Numbered from the stretch's first letter, positions 18,232 to 28,822 are shown. The stretch is 64,000 nucleotides of DNA from Shewanella cyperi (GCF_017354985.1 NZ_CP071501.1:1383501-1447500); one strand, 5' to 3'. Notes: generated by a model from the sequence alone, not told the origin. Numbers and translations are program-made.

Positions 18232-19485
18232 ATGGCCGCGACACCCATTTCCAGCACAGGCGGCGTTGCCGTCCCGGCAGCGGGAGAAACCTTCCGTTTT
18301 GCACTCGGATCTCTGACCACACTGTTTTTTATGTGGGGTTTTATCACCTGTCTCAACGACATTCTGATCCCGCACCTCAAGGCGGTATTTTCACTTAATT
18401 ACACCCAGGCCATGCTGATCCAGTTTTGCTTCTTCGGCGCCTACTTTCTGGTGTCTGTGCCGGCCGGGGTTCTGGTCAAACGCCTGGGATACCAGAAGGG
18501 CATAGTGGTGGGGCTGTTAACCGCGGCACTGGGCTGTGGCCTGTTTTATCCGGCGGCGGTGTCGGCGACTTACAGCGTGTTTCTGGGGGCGCTGTTTGTG
18601 CTGGCCAGCGGCATTACTGTGCTGCAAGTGGCGGCCAATCCCTATGTCACTGCGCTGGGGCCGGTGGACACAGCTTCGAGCCGACTGACGTTGACCCAGG
18701 CCTTTAACTCCCTTGGCACCACCATAGCGCCTGCCTTTGGCTCGGTGCTGATCCTGTCGGTCGCCGTCGGCGCCTCCGCCGAGGCGGAAGCCGATGCTGT
18801 CAAACTGCCCTATCTGTTGCTTTGCGGCATGCTGATTGTGCTGGCGGCGGTGTTTGCTTTGCTGAAATTACCCCACATCCATGATCAGGAAGATGAGGTC
18901 GCGGCGCCTGTACGCAGCGCCTTATCCCACCGTCATCTGGTGCTTGGTGCCCTCGCTATCTTTATGTACGTGGGCGGCGAGGTGGCCATTGGCAGTTTGC
19001 TGGTGAGTTTCATGGGTGAAGCCCATGTCGCCGGACTCAAGGAAGCCGACGCGGCCAACTACATCGCCTTTTATTGGGGCGGCGCCATGGTGGGCCGTTT
19101 TATCGGTGCAGCCGTGATGCAGAAACTCTCGCCCGGAAAGGTGCTGGGCTTCAATGCCGGGGTAGCTGCCTTGCTGGTGATTTTGGCAATGAGCGGAAAT
19201 GGTCAGCTTGCCATGTGGGCCATGTTGGCGGTGGGTTTATGTAACTCCATCATGTTCCCCACCATTTTCAGCCTGGCGCTGAAGGGCCTGGGACGAGCCA
19301 CGGCCCAAGGCTCCGGTATCCTTTGCCTTGCCATTGTCGGCGGTGCCGTGGTGCCGCTGATGCAGGGACTGTTGGCCGATGCGGTGGGATTGTCGGCGTC
19401 CTATGTGTTGCCGGTAATATGTTACCTCTACATAGTCTTTTACGGCCTCAAGGGCTCGGTGCCCCGCGAAGAGGCTGCAAAATGA
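18232..19485 (+). CDS. gluP: GluP/FucP-type glucose/galactose:H+ (or Na+) symporter
   Basis: Inner-membrane MFS protein of 417 residues with about 12 helices. [47 protein letters not shown] sequence (residues about 24-66) is the glucose/galactose/fucose transporter signature. AAGGGGAGA precedes the ATG. It opens an operon with GH3 (ATGA overlap) and a ROK kinase, so it would bring glucose released in the periplasm by GH3 into the cell. Sugar specificity (glucose rather than fucose) comes from this context. Confidence 0.87.
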   Translation: MAATPISSTGGVAVPAAGETFRFALGSLTTLFFMWGFITCLNDILIPHLKAVFSLNYTQAMLIQFCFFGAYFLVSVPAGVLVKRLGYQKGIVVGLLTAALGCGLFYPAAVSATYSVFLGALFVLASGITVLQVAANPYVTALGPVDTASSRLTLTQAFNSLGTTIAPAFGSVLILSVAVGASAEAEADAVKLPYLLLCGMLIVLAAVFALLKLPHIHDQEDEVAAPVRSALSHRHLVLGALAIFMYVGGEVAIGSLLVSFMGEAHVAGLKEADAANYIAFYWGGAMVGRFIGAAVMQKLSPGKVLGFNAGVAALLVILAMSGNGQLAMWAMLAVGLCNSIMFPTIFSLALKGLGRATAQGSGILCLAIVGGAVVPLMQGLLADAVGLSASYVLPVICYLYIVFYGLKGSVPREEAAK

Positions 19486-22034
19486 AACTGAATCGAATTT
19501 CCCTGTTGCTCGCCCTGTCATTGGGGGCATCGGCACCGCTGTTGGCGGACACAATGCAAGACTCGCTGCAGCTGGAGCGTTGGCCCGCCAAGGTATCCCC
19601 ATTTACGCCCGATGCCGCCCTTGAAGCGCGTATCGACGCCCTGCTGTCGACCATGACAGTGGCGCAGAAAGTGGCCCAGGTGATCCAACCCGAGATCCGC
19701 GATTTCACCGTGGAAGACATGCGCCGCTATGGCTTTGGCTCTTATCTTAACGGTGGTGGCGCTTTCCCCGGCAACAATACCAGGGCCACGGCCGCCGATT
19801 GGGTGGCGCTGGCAGACAAGCTGCATCAGGCCGCCATGGACAGCAGCGAGGATGGCATTGCCATTCCGCCTATCTGGGGCACGGATGCGGTTCACGGCCA
19901 TGGCAATGTGTTCGGTGCCACCCTGTTTCCACACAATATTGGTTTGGGGGCCGCCCGGGATCCCGGCTTGATTGCCGACATCGCCCGGGCAACCGCCAAA
20001 GAGGTGCGCGCCACCGGCATAGATTGGGTGTTTGCGCCCACGGTCGCCATGGTGGAAGACCTGCGCTGGGGGCGCAGCTATGAAGGCTATGCCAGGGATC
20101 CCCAGCTTATCCGCGACTATGGCCATGCCTTTGTTGAAGGCATGCAGGGCAAGGTGGGTGACGCCACCTGGTTGCAGGGAAACCACACCATAGCCACGGT
20201 GAAACACTTCATCGGTGATGGTGGTACCCAGGATGGCAATGACCGCGGTGATACCCGCATCGACGAGCAAACCCTGATTGAGCGCCATGCCCAGGGATAC
20301 GTGGGCGCGGTGGCGGCCGGGGTGCAGACGGTCATGGCCTCGTTCAACAGTTGGAACGGCGAGAAACTCCACGGCAGCCGCTATCTGCTGACCGAGGTGC
20401 TGAAGAACCGTCTTGGCTTCGATGGCCTGGTGGTCGGGGACTGGCTCGGTCACGCCTTTGTACCCGGTTGTGATGGCACATCCTGCCCGGCAGCCATCAA
20501 TGCCGGTGTCGATATACTGATGGCGCCCGGTGATGCCTGGAAACCCCTGTATGACAATACCTTGGCTCAGGCACAGTCGGGCGACATTCCGGCGGCGCGG
20601 CTCGACGATGCGGTAAGGCGCATTCTCAGGGTGAAAATCCGTGGTGGTTTGTTTGATGCGCCTTCACCGGCAAAACGCTTGTTGGCCGGTGAACAGCAGC
20701 AGATTGGCAGTGAGGCCCACAGAGCATTGGCCCGACAAGCCGTACGCCAGTCTCTGGTATTGCTGAAGAACAACGACCAAACGCTGCCGATAGCCGCCAA
20801 TGCCAGGGTGTTGGTGATAGGCGATGGGGCCGACAATATCCCCAAACAGTCAGGCGGCTGGAGCATGACCTGGCAGGGCACCGAAGTGCAGAACCAGGAT
20901 TTCCCCGGCGCGACCTCCATCTTCGCCGGCTTGGTGGCCGGTCTCAAGGCGGGTGGTGGTGAGGCCAGACTCAGTGTCGATGGCACAATCCCCGAGGGTT
21001 TTGAGCCGGATCTGGTTTTGGCTGTGTACGGTGAAGACCCCTATGCCGAGGGCAATGGCGATCGGGACAACCTCGAATACCAGCGCGGCGACAAGCGGGA
21101 TCTCGCCATGCTCAGGGCCATCAAAGCGATCAAGACCACTAAGGGAACAGGACTGCCTCTGGTGTCCGTGTTCCTGTCCGGCAGGCCATTGTGGATGAAC
21201 CCGGAAATCAACCTTTCCGACGCCTTTGTTGCTGCCTGGCTGCCGGGCACCGAGGGGGCAGGGGTGGCCGATGTTTTGCTCGCCACTCAGGATGGCAAGC
21301 CCGGCTTTGATTTCAGCGGCCGCTTGCCGTTTCCCTGGCCGGCGACTCCCTTTGATGACGGTTACGCCAAGCGGGATTCCGAACCCTTGTTTGCGCAGGG
21401 AGAGGGACTGGCATACGCCAACCCGCGTCAGCTTGCCAAGCTTGATGAGCTGCAAAATAAGCTCAATGCCGCACCGGCAAGGCTGCCGATTTTTGACCTC
21501 GCCATCAAGGCTCCCTGGCGCCTGACGGTGAGCGACGGGAAAAAGCTGCACAGCGTAAGCGGCGGGATTTGGCAGCAGGACGCTCTGTCGGTGCGCAGCG
21601 TGAACTGGCAGGTACAGGAAGATGCCCGGCGCTTCAGCTTAGGTGCGCCGGCGACCTTGAGTTTCCGCGACGATTTTCCCATGGACCTGCGACGTTTTGA
21701 TCCGCAAACGGCGGTGCTGAGCTTCTCCATGGCGCTGCAATCCCTGCCCGAGGGCGGAGCGCTGACACTGTCGATGGCCTGCGAAAAGAGCTGTGGCCGG
21801 GCAGTTGATATTGCCGGACACACCCGGGCCGATGGCCAGTGGCGCCAGTTTGAAATGCCGCTTCGTTGCCTGGCATTGGGCGCCAATGAACTGGCTCAGG
21901 TGCTGAGCCCCATGACCCTGACCCTGAGCCAGGGCGGCACCTTGACCCTGGCCAGGATCGCCATAGAAGCCGGCAGTAACAGTGAGGCCGTGCGCCTGGA
22001 TTGCGATGCCATTGCTGCAGCCCAGGGCCAGTGA
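19482..22034 (+). CDS. GH3 beta-glucosidase, exported
   Basis: Exported family 3 enzyme of 850 residues that removes glucose from the non-reducing ends of beta-glucans. The start ATG overlaps the gluP stop (ATGA) behind a GAGG site, and gives a signal peptide [24 protein letters not shown]. An in-frame upstream start inside gluP is rejected. The N-terminal TIM barrel (about residues 40-390) has KHFIGDGGT and the nucleophile Asp in VVGDWLGH; the C-terminal alpha/beta sandwich (about 430-640) has LVLLKNN and [10 protein letters not shown] further beta-rich tail of about 160 residues (from about 690) is typical of the ExoP-like exo-1,3/1,4-glucanases. Likely periplasmic. Confidence 0.92.
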   Translation: MKLNRISLLLALSLGASAPLLADTMQDSLQLERWPAKVSPFTPDAALEARIDALLSTMTVAQKVAQVIQPEIRDFTVEDMRRYGFGSYLNGGGAFPGNNTRATAADWVALADKLHQAAMDSSEDGIAIPPIWGTDAVHGHGNVFGATLFPHNIGLGAARDPGLIADIARATAKEVRATGIDWVFAPTVAMVEDLRWGRSYEGYARDPQLIRDYGHAFVEGMQGKVGDATWLQGNHTIATVKHFIGDGGTQDGNDRGDTRIDEQTLIERHAQGYVGAVAAGVQTVMASFNSWNGEKLHGSRYLLTEVLKNRLGFDGLVVGDWLGHAFVPGCDGTSCPAAINAGVDILMAPGDAWKPLYDNTLAQAQSGDIPAARLDDAVRRILRVKIRGGLFDAPSPAKRLLAGEQQQIGSEAHRALARQAVRQSLVLLKNNDQTLPIAANARVLVIGDGADNIPKQSGGWSMTWQGTEVQNQDFPGATSIFAGLVAGLKAGGGEARLSVDGTIPEGFEPDLVLAVYGEDPYAEGNGDRDNLEYQRGDKRDLAMLRAIKAIKTTKGTGLPLVSVFLSGRPLWMNPEINLSDAFVAAWLPGTEGAGVADVLLATQDGKPGFDFSGRLPFPWPATPFDDGYAKRDSEPLFAQGEGLAYANPRQLAKLDELQNKLNAAPARLPIFDLAIKAPWRLTVSDGKKLHSVSGGIWQQDALSVRSVNWQVQEDARRFSLGAPATLSFRDDFPMDLRRFDPQTAVLSFSMALQSLPEGGALTLSMACEKSCGRAVDIAGHTRADGQWRQFEMPLRCLALGANELAQVLSPMTLTLSQGGTLTLARIAIEAGSNSEAVRLDCDAIAAAQGQ

Positions 22035-22073
22035 CCTGCGGCTGCCCGATAACAGACTGAGTTGGAGAGTGTT

Positions 22074-23006
22074 ATGTACCGGATTGGAATTGACTTGGGC
22101 GGCACCAAGATTGAACTTGTGATGCTCGATGGTGCCGGAGTCGAGGTATTCCGCAAACGTCGCCCCACCCCCCGGGATTACCCCGGGACCCTGGCGGCAG
22201 TGGTTGAACTGGTTAAGGAAGCCGAAGCCGAGACTGGGCAGCGCGCCAGCATAGGCATAGGTATTCCGGGCGTGGTGTCGTCCCTGTCCGGCAAGGTGAA
22301 AAACTGCAATGCCACCTGGATCAATGGTCAGCCCATGGACAAAGATCTCGGTGCCATGCTGGGCCGCGAGGTGCGCATTGCCAACGACGCCAATTGTTTC
22401 GCCGTGTCGGAAGCCGTGGATGGCGCAGGTGCGGGCAAGGCGCTGGTATTTGGCGTTATCCTCGGCACAGGCTGCGGCGGCGGTATTGCCATTTCCCACA
22501 AGGCCCATGCCGGTGGCAATGGCATTGGTGGCGAATGGGGACACAATCCCTTGCCCTGGATGACGGCGGAGGAGTTCAATTCCACCCGTTGTTTCTGCGG
22601 CAATGCCGATTGCATAGAAACCTTTGTTTCGGGCACCGGCTTTGTGCGGGATTTCCGCGCCCATGGCGGCGAAGCCACAAGCGGTATCGAAATTGTGGCC
22701 AGAATGGCCGAGGGTGATGCACTGGCCGGGGCGGCATTTGAGCGCTTTATTGATCGTCTGGCCCGGGCCCTGGCCCAGGTCATCAATACCCTCGACCCGG
22801 ATGCCATAGTGCTGGGCGGTGGGGTGTCCAATATTGACCTGATTTACCAGCGGCTGCCGGCGCTGTTGCCAAAATATGTGTTGGGGGGCGAGTGTGCCAC
22901 GCCGGTATTGAAAAACCACCACGGTGCCTCCTCCGGTGTCCGCGGAGCCGCCTGGTTGTGGGCGCCCGGCGAGCTTGCTGCTATCTCACCCGAGGCCTGT
23001 GCCTGA
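22074..23006 (+). CDS. ROK-family sugar kinase (glucokinase/fructokinase type)
   Basis: Cytosolic kinase of 310 residues that would phosphorylate glucose (or fructose) with ATP. The ATG at 22074 is preferred over an in-frame TTG at 22062 because GGAGAG lies 5-10 bases upstream. ATP motif IDLGGTKIE is at the N-terminus, the sugar-binding GGEWGHNPL is central, and the ROK zinc signature CFCGNADCIETF follows. Last gene of the gluP-GH3-ROK operon, 39 bases behind GH3, which makes glucose from glucan the natural substrate. Sequence alone is as close to fructokinase Mak. Confidence 0.85.
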   Translation: MYRIGIDLGGTKIELVMLDGAGVEVFRKRRPTPRDYPGTLAAVVELVKEAEAETGQRASIGIGIPGVVSSLSGKVKNCNATWINGQPMDKDLGAMLGREVRIANDANCFAVSEAVDGAGAGKALVFGVILGTGCGGGIAISHKAHAGGNGIGGEWGHNPLPWMTAEEFNSTRCFCGNADCIETFVSGTGFVRDFRAHGGEATSGIEIVARMAEGDALAGAAFERFIDRLARALAQVINTLDPDAIVLGGGVSNIDLIYQRLPALLPKYVLGGECATPVLKNHHGASSGVRGAAWLWAPGELAAISPEACA

Positions 23007-23029
23007 GCCCTGAGCCGCGAAAAATATCC

Positions 23030-23117
23030 GGCCCCGGCAGTTAGCCGGGGTCCAATAGTAAAAGTTCCTTTCTGTCGTTATGTGCTTTTGGCGCCCTTGT
23101 GGCGCCCTTTTTTTATC
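23030..23117 (+). terminator. Terminator region after the ROK kinase
   Basis: A first hairpin GGCCCCGGC/GCCGGGGTCC (23030-23053) lacks a T-run. The second, GGCGCC-CTTGT-GGCGCC followed by CTTTTTTT (23090-23113), is a good rho-independent terminator on the plus strand. Confidence 0.8.
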
Positions 23118-23238
23118 CTGCTTTTTAGCCTGAGCCCATGGGTATTCGCAGCGAAATGTCCTGGCGCTCCGGTGCAGCCATTGCCTGAGGTGTGAGCCTT
23201 GGGGTAATGTGAGGGTTTTGAATTTCAAGGGGAAGTCT

Positions 23239-24126
23239 GTGGCAAATCTGATGTTGTTGGTGGCGGCGGTGATCTGGGGCCTGGGGTTTGTGGCCCAGCG
23301 GCTGGGAATGGACCATCTGGCACCCTTTGCCTTTAATGGCATCAGGTTTTTCATTGGCGCTCTGAGCCTGGTGCCGCTGATTTGGTGGCTGAAACAAAGA
23401 GGCAGTTTGACCCTGACGACCGACGGCCTGTGGCGGGGGGCGCTGCTCTGCGGTGGTCTGCTGTTTATCGGCGCTTCGCTGCAGCAGGTGGGGCTGCTGT
23501 ACACCACGGCCGCCAACGCCGGTTTTATCACAGGTCTCTATATAGTGCTGGTGCCCGTGCTGGGCCTGGCGCTTAAACACAAGACCGGCAGCAACACCTG
23601 GGCCGGTTGTGTCCTGGCCTTGGTGGGCCTGTATCTCCTGAGTATCCGTGATGGCCTCAGCATTGGCCTGGGGGATGGACTGCAGCTGATCGGTGCCCTG
23701 TTCTGGGCCGTGCATATTCTGGCCATAGATCATTTCGCCCGCCGCCATGCGCCTGTGCTGCTGGCCTGCCTGCAATTTTTCGTCTGTGCCCTGCTCAGCG
23801 CCCTGGTGTCTGTGGTTTTGGAAACCACCAGTTGGAGTGGCGTTATCGGTGGCTGGCAGGCGCTGGCCTATTCGGGGCTGATTTCGGTGGGGGTGGCCTA
23901 TACCCTGCAGGTGCTGGCGCAAAAGCATGCCCATCCGGCCCATGCGGCCATCATCCTCAGCCTGGAAACCGTGTTCGCTGCCATAGGCGGTGTGTGGCTG
24001 CTGGATGAGCAACTCGACGGCCGGGCCCTGGTGGGCTGCGGCCTGATGCTGCTGGGTATGCTGGTGTCCCAGGTGCCGCTGCGTTACCTGGTGAAATCCA
24101 GGCATCAGCAGCCGCTGCAGGACTGA
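23239..24126 (+). CDS. DMT-superfamily EamA transporter
   Basis: Inner-membrane permease of 295 residues with about ten helices in two EamA repeats (residues about 3-140 and 150-285). The GTG at 23239 is chosen because AAGGGGAA precedes it and the product starts directly in helix 1, MANLMLLVAAVIWGLGFVAQRLG. GLLYTTAANAGFITGLYIVLVP and the second-repeat AYTLQVLAQKHAHPAHAAIILSLETVFAAIGG are typical of the RhaT/EamA group. Substrate unknown; family members export amino acids or other metabolites. Convergent with the next gene. Confidence 0.85.
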   Translation: MANLMLLVAAVIWGLGFVAQRLGMDHLAPFAFNGIRFFIGALSLVPLIWWLKQRGSLTLTTDGLWRGALLCGGLLFIGASLQQVGLLYTTAANAGFITGLYIVLVPVLGLALKHKTGSNTWAGCVLALVGLYLLSIRDGLSIGLGDGLQLIGALFWAVHILAIDHFARRHAPVLLACLQFFVCALLSALVSVVLETTSWSGVIGGWQALAYSGLISVGVAYTLQVLAQKHAHPAHAAIILSLETVFAAIGGVWLLDEQLDGRALVGCGLMLLGMLVSQVPLRYLVKSRHQQPLQD

Positions 24127-24169
24127 GCCGCTTTCGGATTGAGAGCGGCTGCCAAGCCGGAAAGGGGCG

Positions 24170-24670
24170 TTAACGGCCGAGTTTGTCGAGCACCACATCG
24201 TCCCCGATTCGGTACAGGGATTCGGTCAGCCGGGCTTCCTGGTCCTGATTGTCGAGCCCCAGGGAGAAGGTGGCGCGGAACAGGGCAACCCCCGTGTGAC
24301 TGGCGCTCTCATACTGGCTGGAGAACTGCTCAATATTGATCCCAAGGGCGGTGATCTTGTTGGAGATATCCAGTACCAGTCCGGGTCTGTCGTAGGCCAC
24401 CAGGCTGTAACTGCGCCTCAGGGCGGGCTTCTTGGCCACAGAGGTGCGGGCATAGGTGAGGGTGAGGCCGTCTATGCACTCGAGATTTTCAATCAGCTCC
24501 TCCCATTGCTGGGATGGCAGCTCCAGCAGGAGTATGGCGGCAAAGATGCCGTCAATGTGCCTGAGCTCCGAATCCAGCCAATTACCGCCGTGGCGGCTGA
24601 CGGCATGGGCTATCTGTTCCACCAGGCCGGTTCTGTCGGGGGCCTGCAGGGTGATCAGGTATCGCAGCAT
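24170..24670 (-). CDS. ACT-domain regulatory protein, GcvR-like
   Basis: Cytosolic protein of 166 residues with two ACT domains in tandem: MLRYLITLQAPDRTGLVEQI at the start and SYSLVAYDRPGLVLDISNKI from about residue 87. This double-ACT plan matches the glycine cleavage repressor GcvR and its paralogues, which bind small amino-acid ligands and act on partner proteins. Divergent from pstC. Which ligand or partner is used cannot be seen. Confidence 0.8.
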   Translation of the reverse strand: MLRYLITLQAPDRTGLVEQIAHAVSRHGGNWLDSELRHIDGIFAAILLLELPSQQWEELIENLECIDGLTLTYARTSVAKKPALRRSYSLVAYDRPGLVLDISNKITALGINIEQFSSQYESASHTGVALFRATFSLGLDNQDQEARLTESLYRIGDDVVLDKLGR

Positions 24671-24733
24671 GGCAAAATTCTCCTCGGTTTGGGCGTTAAC
24701 TCGGCTGCCGGAAATTCAGGGGATGTAACACAA

Positions 24734-24756
24734 CTGTCATTTTTGCGTCATATAAT
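24734..24756 (+). promoter_or_regulatory. Pho box and -10 upstream of pstC
   Basis: CTGTCAT-TTTT-GCGTCAT (24734-24751) is two 7-base half-sites with the 4-base spacing of a PhoB box; the first half is perfect and the second matches 5 of 7. TATAAT at 24751-24756 overlaps its end. Phosphate-starvation control by PhoB is expected; PhoB and PhoR are not in the window. Confidence 0.75.
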
Positions 24757-24859
24757 CTGCGCATCCATCAATGGGATGGCTGCTTTAAGCTTATAGTTAA
24801 CACGGCATCGTAGCCAATCACAGTGAAAAAAAGCGCAAGCTTTTCAACAGAGGTTATCA

Positions 24860-27118
24860 ATGGACAGTCAGGTCACTGAGCCCAAGGCTATGGCCAATTT
24901 CCTGGTGGCAAAGGGTAACAGCCGCCGGGCCTTCAAAGACAAGGCGACCCAGATAGGGGTGAGCATAGGCGGCATCATGGTCTTCGTGGCCCTGCTGCTG
25001 ATCTTCTTTTATCTGCTTTACGTAGTGAAACCCATCTTTGATGGTGCCGAAGTCAGCCCCAAAGCCAACATGAGCTACCCTGACAATCGCGCCGCGGCCC
25101 TGATGGTGGGCAGCGACGAGCAGAATGAAATTGCCTATCGGGTATCAATTGCCGGTGAAGTGGACTTCCTGCGCGTGGCCGATGGCAGCCTGATTGAGTC
25201 CCATGTGCCTGACTTGCCGGAAGGTGTGACAGTGGTGAGCAGTGCCGTGGCCACGGCCGCAGAGCAAAAGTTTGCCCTGGGTCTGTCCAACGGTCAGGCA
25301 TTGCTGTACCGGGTGGAGTTTGGTGTGACCTATCCCGCCGAGGGCAAAAGGCTTATCACCCCCAAACTCAGGGCCCTCAATGCCGATGGCGCCATTCAAG
25401 TGGATGAAGCCGGTGGCAGTCTGGACCAACTGGCCTTTGGTTTGGCCAACAACCAGATGACCTTTGCCTATCGCAGCGGCGCCGGCAAATGGCGTCTGAC
25501 CCACCTTGAAGGGGAAGAGAACCTGCTGACCGAGGAAGTGGAGTGGAGCGCCAGCAATGCTGTGCTCGACGATGCCCCGGCCAAGGTCAACAGCGCCCTG
25601 ATGACCCCGGATCAACGCCAGTTGATGCTGCAGGCGGGCTCCAAGGTCTACGTTTACGACATCCGTGATGCCGACAGCCCGAGTCTGTTGCAGGTGATTG
25701 ATGCCGAGCGGGGCAAACTGGCCCTGACCCGTATGCGCCTGCTGGCCGGTGCCAGCTCCATCTTGCTCGGTTATGACAATGGCGATGTGGCGCAATATTT
25801 CCAGGTCAACGGCGAAAAGGGCCGTCTGTACCGTGAAATCCGTGAATTCAAGGGGCTGGGCAAGGTAGATACCCTGGCCAGCGAGTTTTATCGCAAGAGC
25901 TTTGCCACCGTCAGTGACAGCGGCAAGCTGACCCTGCTGTACACCACCAGTGAGCGCGAGCTGCTGAGTGAAACCTTTGATATCGCCCAGCCAAAGGCCA
26001 TGGGCTTCAGTCCCCGTTCCAATGCCCTGGTGGTGGATGCCGGCAACAAGCTGCACCTGTTTGCGGTATCCAACGCCCACCCCGAAGTGTCCTGGAGTGC
26101 CCTGTGGACCAAGGTGTGGTACGAGGGCTATCCCGAACCTGCCTATGTGTGGCAGTCCACTTCGGGTTCCGATGACTTTGAAGCCAAGTTGAGCCTGATG
26201 CCGCTGGCGTTCGGGACCATAAAGGCGGCCCTGTATGCCATGCTGTTCGCCGTACCTTTGGCCATAGCCGGCGCCATCTATACCGCCTATTTCATGTCGC
26301 CCAAGGTGCGCGCCCTGGTGAAACCCACCATTGAGATCATGGAAGCCCTGCCGACCGTGATCCTGGGCTTTCTTGCCGGTCTGTGGCTGGCGCCGCTGGT
26401 GGAAGACCATCTGCCGGGTATAGTGCTGCTGCTTATCCTCTTGCCGGTGAGCATATTGCTGAGCGCCTTTGGCTGGAGCAAGTTGCCCGGTCGCTGGAAG
26501 CAGCGTTTGCCCGAGGTGTACCAGGAGCTGATGCTGATCCCTGTGATACTGCTGGTGGGCTGGCTGGCCTTTGAATTCAGCCCCATGCTGGAAGTGGCCC
26601 TGTTCGGTGGCGACACCCGACTGTTTATCACCCATGAGCTGGGTATTACCTTCGACCAGCGCAATGCCTTGGTGGTGGGTATTGCCATGGGCTTTGCGGT
26701 GATCCCGACCATCTTCTCCATTGCCGAAGATGCCATCTTCTCAGTGCCGCGCCATCTGTCCAACGGCAGTCTGGCTCTGGGTGCCACCCCCTGGCAAACC
26801 CTGACCCGGGTGGTACTGCTGACCGCCAGTCCGGGGATTTTCTCGGCGGTAATGATGGGCCTTGGCCGTGCCGTGGGCGAGACCATGATAGTACTGATGG
26901 CCACGGGTAACACCGCCATCATGGAGTGGAGCGTATTCGAGGGTATGCGTACCCTGGCGGCGAACATTGCGGTGGAAATGCCCGAATCGGCCATCGGCAG
27001 CTCCCACTACCGTGTGCTGTTCCTGGCAGCCTTCGTACTCTTTATCTTTACCTTTATTTTCAACACGGTAGCCGAAGTGGTAAGGCAGCGGCTGCGTGAA
27101 CGTTACAGCTCGCTGTAA
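24860..27118 (+). CDS. pstC: Phosphate ABC transporter permease PstC (long form)
   Basis: Inner-membrane permease of the high-affinity phosphate importer, 752 residues against about 320 in E. coli. AGAGG precedes the ATG. One helix (about residues 32-56) is followed by a roughly 390-residue periplasmic domain whose repeated short segments suggest a beta-propeller-like fold. The permease core from about residue 455 carries the EAA loop (ALGATPWQTLTRVVLLTASPGIFSAVMMGLGRA, about 635-668). It heads pstC-pstA-pstB-phoU; the binding protein PstS is not adjacent. Confidence 0.93.
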   Translation: MDSQVTEPKAMANFLVAKGNSRRAFKDKATQIGVSIGGIMVFVALLLIFFYLLYVVKPIFDGAEVSPKANMSYPDNRAAALMVGSDEQNEIAYRVSIAGEVDFLRVADGSLIESHVPDLPEGVTVVSSAVATAAEQKFALGLSNGQALLYRVEFGVTYPAEGKRLITPKLRALNADGAIQVDEAGGSLDQLAFGLANNQMTFAYRSGAGKWRLTHLEGEENLLTEEVEWSASNAVLDDAPAKVNSALMTPDQRQLMLQAGSKVYVYDIRDADSPSLLQVIDAERGKLALTRMRLLAGASSILLGYDNGDVAQYFQVNGEKGRLYREIREFKGLGKVDTLASEFYRKSFATVSDSGKLTLLYTTSERELLSETFDIAQPKAMGFSPRSNALVVDAGNKLHLFAVSNAHPEVSWSALWTKVWYEGYPEPAYVWQSTSGSDDFEAKLSLMPLAFGTIKAALYAMLFAVPLAIAGAIYTAYFMSPKVRALVKPTIEIMEALPTVILGFLAGLWLAPLVEDHLPGIVLLLILLPVSILLSAFGWSKLPGRWKQRLPEVYQELMLIPVILLVGWLAFEFSPMLEVALFGGDTRLFITHELGITFDQRNALVVGIAMGFAVIPTIFSIAEDAIFSVPRHLSNGSLALGATPWQTLTRVVLLTASPGIFSAVMMGLGRAVGETMIVLMATGNTAIMEWSVFEGMRTLAANIAVEMPESAIGSSHYRVLFLAAFVLFIFTFIFNTVAEVVRQRLRERYSSL

Positions 27119-27132
27119 CCTGGGGATTGCAC

Positions 27133-27177
27133 ATGTTTGAATTTTTGTCTGCATTGAGGGAAGGCCGTCATGGGTAA
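27133..27177 (+). CDS. Possible 14-codon leader ORF overlapping pstA start
   Basis: ATG at 27133 opens MFEFLSALREGRHG and stops at TAA 27175-27177, seven bases beyond the pstA ATG (27170). GGGGA lies 8 bases upstream of its ATG. Overlap of stop and start in this way could couple pstA translation to the end of a short ORF. It is too short for any homology argument. Confidence 0.3.
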   Translation: MFEFLSALREGRHG

Positions 27178-28822
27178 GTGGTTCAAATCGGGTTCGCCCT
27201 GGATCTGGATGACAGGCGGTGCCGTCAGCCTGAGCCTGATAGCCGTGCTGGGCCTGTTGCTGCTGATTGCCTGGCGTGGTCTGTCCTACTTCTGGCCGGC
27301 CGATATCTATGAGTGGAAACTCAAGGATGCCAAGGGCGCCGAGTCCGTGCTTATCGGCGAGATTTATGATAGCGAAGTGGTGCCATCCGAGCGCCTGCTG
27401 GCCGCCGGTGCCGAGTTTGTGACGCCTCCAGGTGAGTTCGTGACCCGTTATCTGGTCAAGACAGGTAACCGTGAGTTCGTGGGGCTGGATTTCCGCTGGA
27501 TATTGGAAACCGACATAGTCAGTCGCAGCACGCCGGCGGACGTGGCGGTGTTGGAGCGCTCCAAGAACGGCAACTTCTACGGTTATCCTGTGGCCGTGAT
27601 TGAAAACGGTCAGCGCCTGGAACTGAGCGATGTGGAAACCTCGCTGCAGCAGCACATTGACCGCGCCGTGGCCCTGTCCAAGCGTGCCGAACAGTTGCAG
27701 AAGAAAGACATAGGCGCAATCAACTATCAGCTGGAGCGCCTGCGCCTGAAGGAGCGGGGTTTTGAGCTCAATAACGAGTTGACCGACAGTCGTAAGCTGG
27801 AACTGACCGCCGAGCGCAAAGCGCTGCAGGACAAGTACCTGGTGCTGGAAAAGGAACTCTTCTCCCTGCGTGACGATGCCGGCCGTGATGCCGTGATAGT
27901 GCGCGACATGCGCGGTGAAGAGGTCAGCCTCAAGCTCGATACCGTGCTGCACGTGACCTATGCCAACCGTCTGGGCCTTGGCGGCCGTCTGCTGGCCTGG
28001 TTCGCAGGCGTGGGTAATTTCGTCAGCGACGATCCCCGTGAAGCCAACACCGAGGGTGGGGTATTCCCGGCGATTTTCGGCACAGTGTTCATGGTGCTGC
28101 TGATGGCGGTGATAGTGACCCCCTTTGGTGTTGTGGCCGCCATTTACCTGCACGAATATGCCAAGAAAGGCCCCATCACCAAGATGATCCGCATCGCGGT
28201 GATCAATCTGGCCGGTGTGCCGTCCATTGTTTACGGTGTGTTTGGTCTGGGCTTCTTCGTTTACATGCTGGGGGGCTCACTGGATCAGCTGTTCTTCCCC
28301 GAGGCGCTGCCATCGCCCACCTTCGGCTCTCCCGGGGTGATTTGGTCGGCCCTGACCCTGGCGATTTTGACTTTGCCTGTGGTGATAGTGTCCACCGAGG
28401 AAGGTCTGTCCCGTATTCCGAGCGCCGTGCGCCAGGGCAGTCTGGCCCTGGGTGCCACCAAGGCCGAAACCCTGTGGCGTATCGTGATCCCCATGGCGAG
28501 CCCGGCCATCATGACGGGGCTTATCCTGGCGGTGGCCCGCGCCGCCGGTGAGGTGGCACCGCTGATGCTGGTGGGTGTGGTGAAACTGGCACCGACCCTG
28601 CCCATCGACATGAACTTCCCCTTTGTGCATCTGGAACGCAAGTTCATGCACCTGGGTTTCCATATTTATGATGTGGGCTTCCAAAGCCCCAACGTGGAGG
28701 CGGCGCGGCCCCTGGTGTACGCCACTTCCTTCCTGCTGGTGTCTGTGATCGTGGCATTGAACCTTACCGCCATCAGTGTCCGCAACCACCTGCGTGAAAA
28801 GTATCGCTCCCTTGAGCATTAA
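27170..28822 (+). CDS. pstA: Phosphate ABC transporter permease PstA (long form)
   Basis: Second permease of the phosphate importer, 550 residues against about 296 in E. coli. After a first helix (about 14-38) there is a 250-residue periplasmic insert that contains a predicted coiled coil (about residues 160-235, rich in Leu/Glu/Lys/Arg). The membrane core from about residue 295 carries the EAA-type loop ALGATKAETLWRIVIPMASPAIMTG. GGGAAGG lies before the ATG. As both permeases have large periplasmic inserts, they may contact each other or PstS outside the membrane. Confidence 0.93.
   Translation: MGKWFKSGSPWIWMTGGAVSLSLIAVLGLLLLIAWRGLSYFWPADIYEWKLKDAKGAESVLIGEIYDSEVVPSERLLAAGAEFVTPPGEFVTRYLVKTGNREFVGLDFRWILETDIVSRSTPADVAVLERSKNGNFYGYPVAVIENGQRLELSDVETSLQQHIDRAVALSKRAEQLQKKDIGAINYQLERLRLKERGFELNNELTDSRKLELTAERKALQDKYLVLEKELFSLRDDAGRDAVIVRDMRGEEVSLKLDTVLHVTYANRLGLGGRLLAWFAGVGNFVSDDPREANTEGGVFPAIFGTVFMVLLMAVIVTPFGVVAAIYLHEYAKKGPITKMIRIAVINLAGVPSIVYGVFGLGFFVYMLGGSLDQLFFPEALPSPTFGSPGVIWSALTLAILTLPVVIVSTEEGLSRIPSAVRQGSLALGATKAETLWRIVIPMASPAIMTGLILAVARAAGEVAPLMLVGVVKLAPTLPIDMNFPFVHLERKFMHLGFHIYDVGFQSPNVEAARPLVYATSFLLVSVIVALNLTAISVRNHLREKYRSLEH

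Noticed and set aside
23125..24198. 357-codon minus frame opposite the EamA gene
   Set aside because: Composition rich in Gln/His with no hydrophobic pattern; the plus frame is a clear ten-helix permease.
25145..28153. Long minus frames opposite pstC and pstA
   Set aside because: Shadows caused by high GC at third positions.
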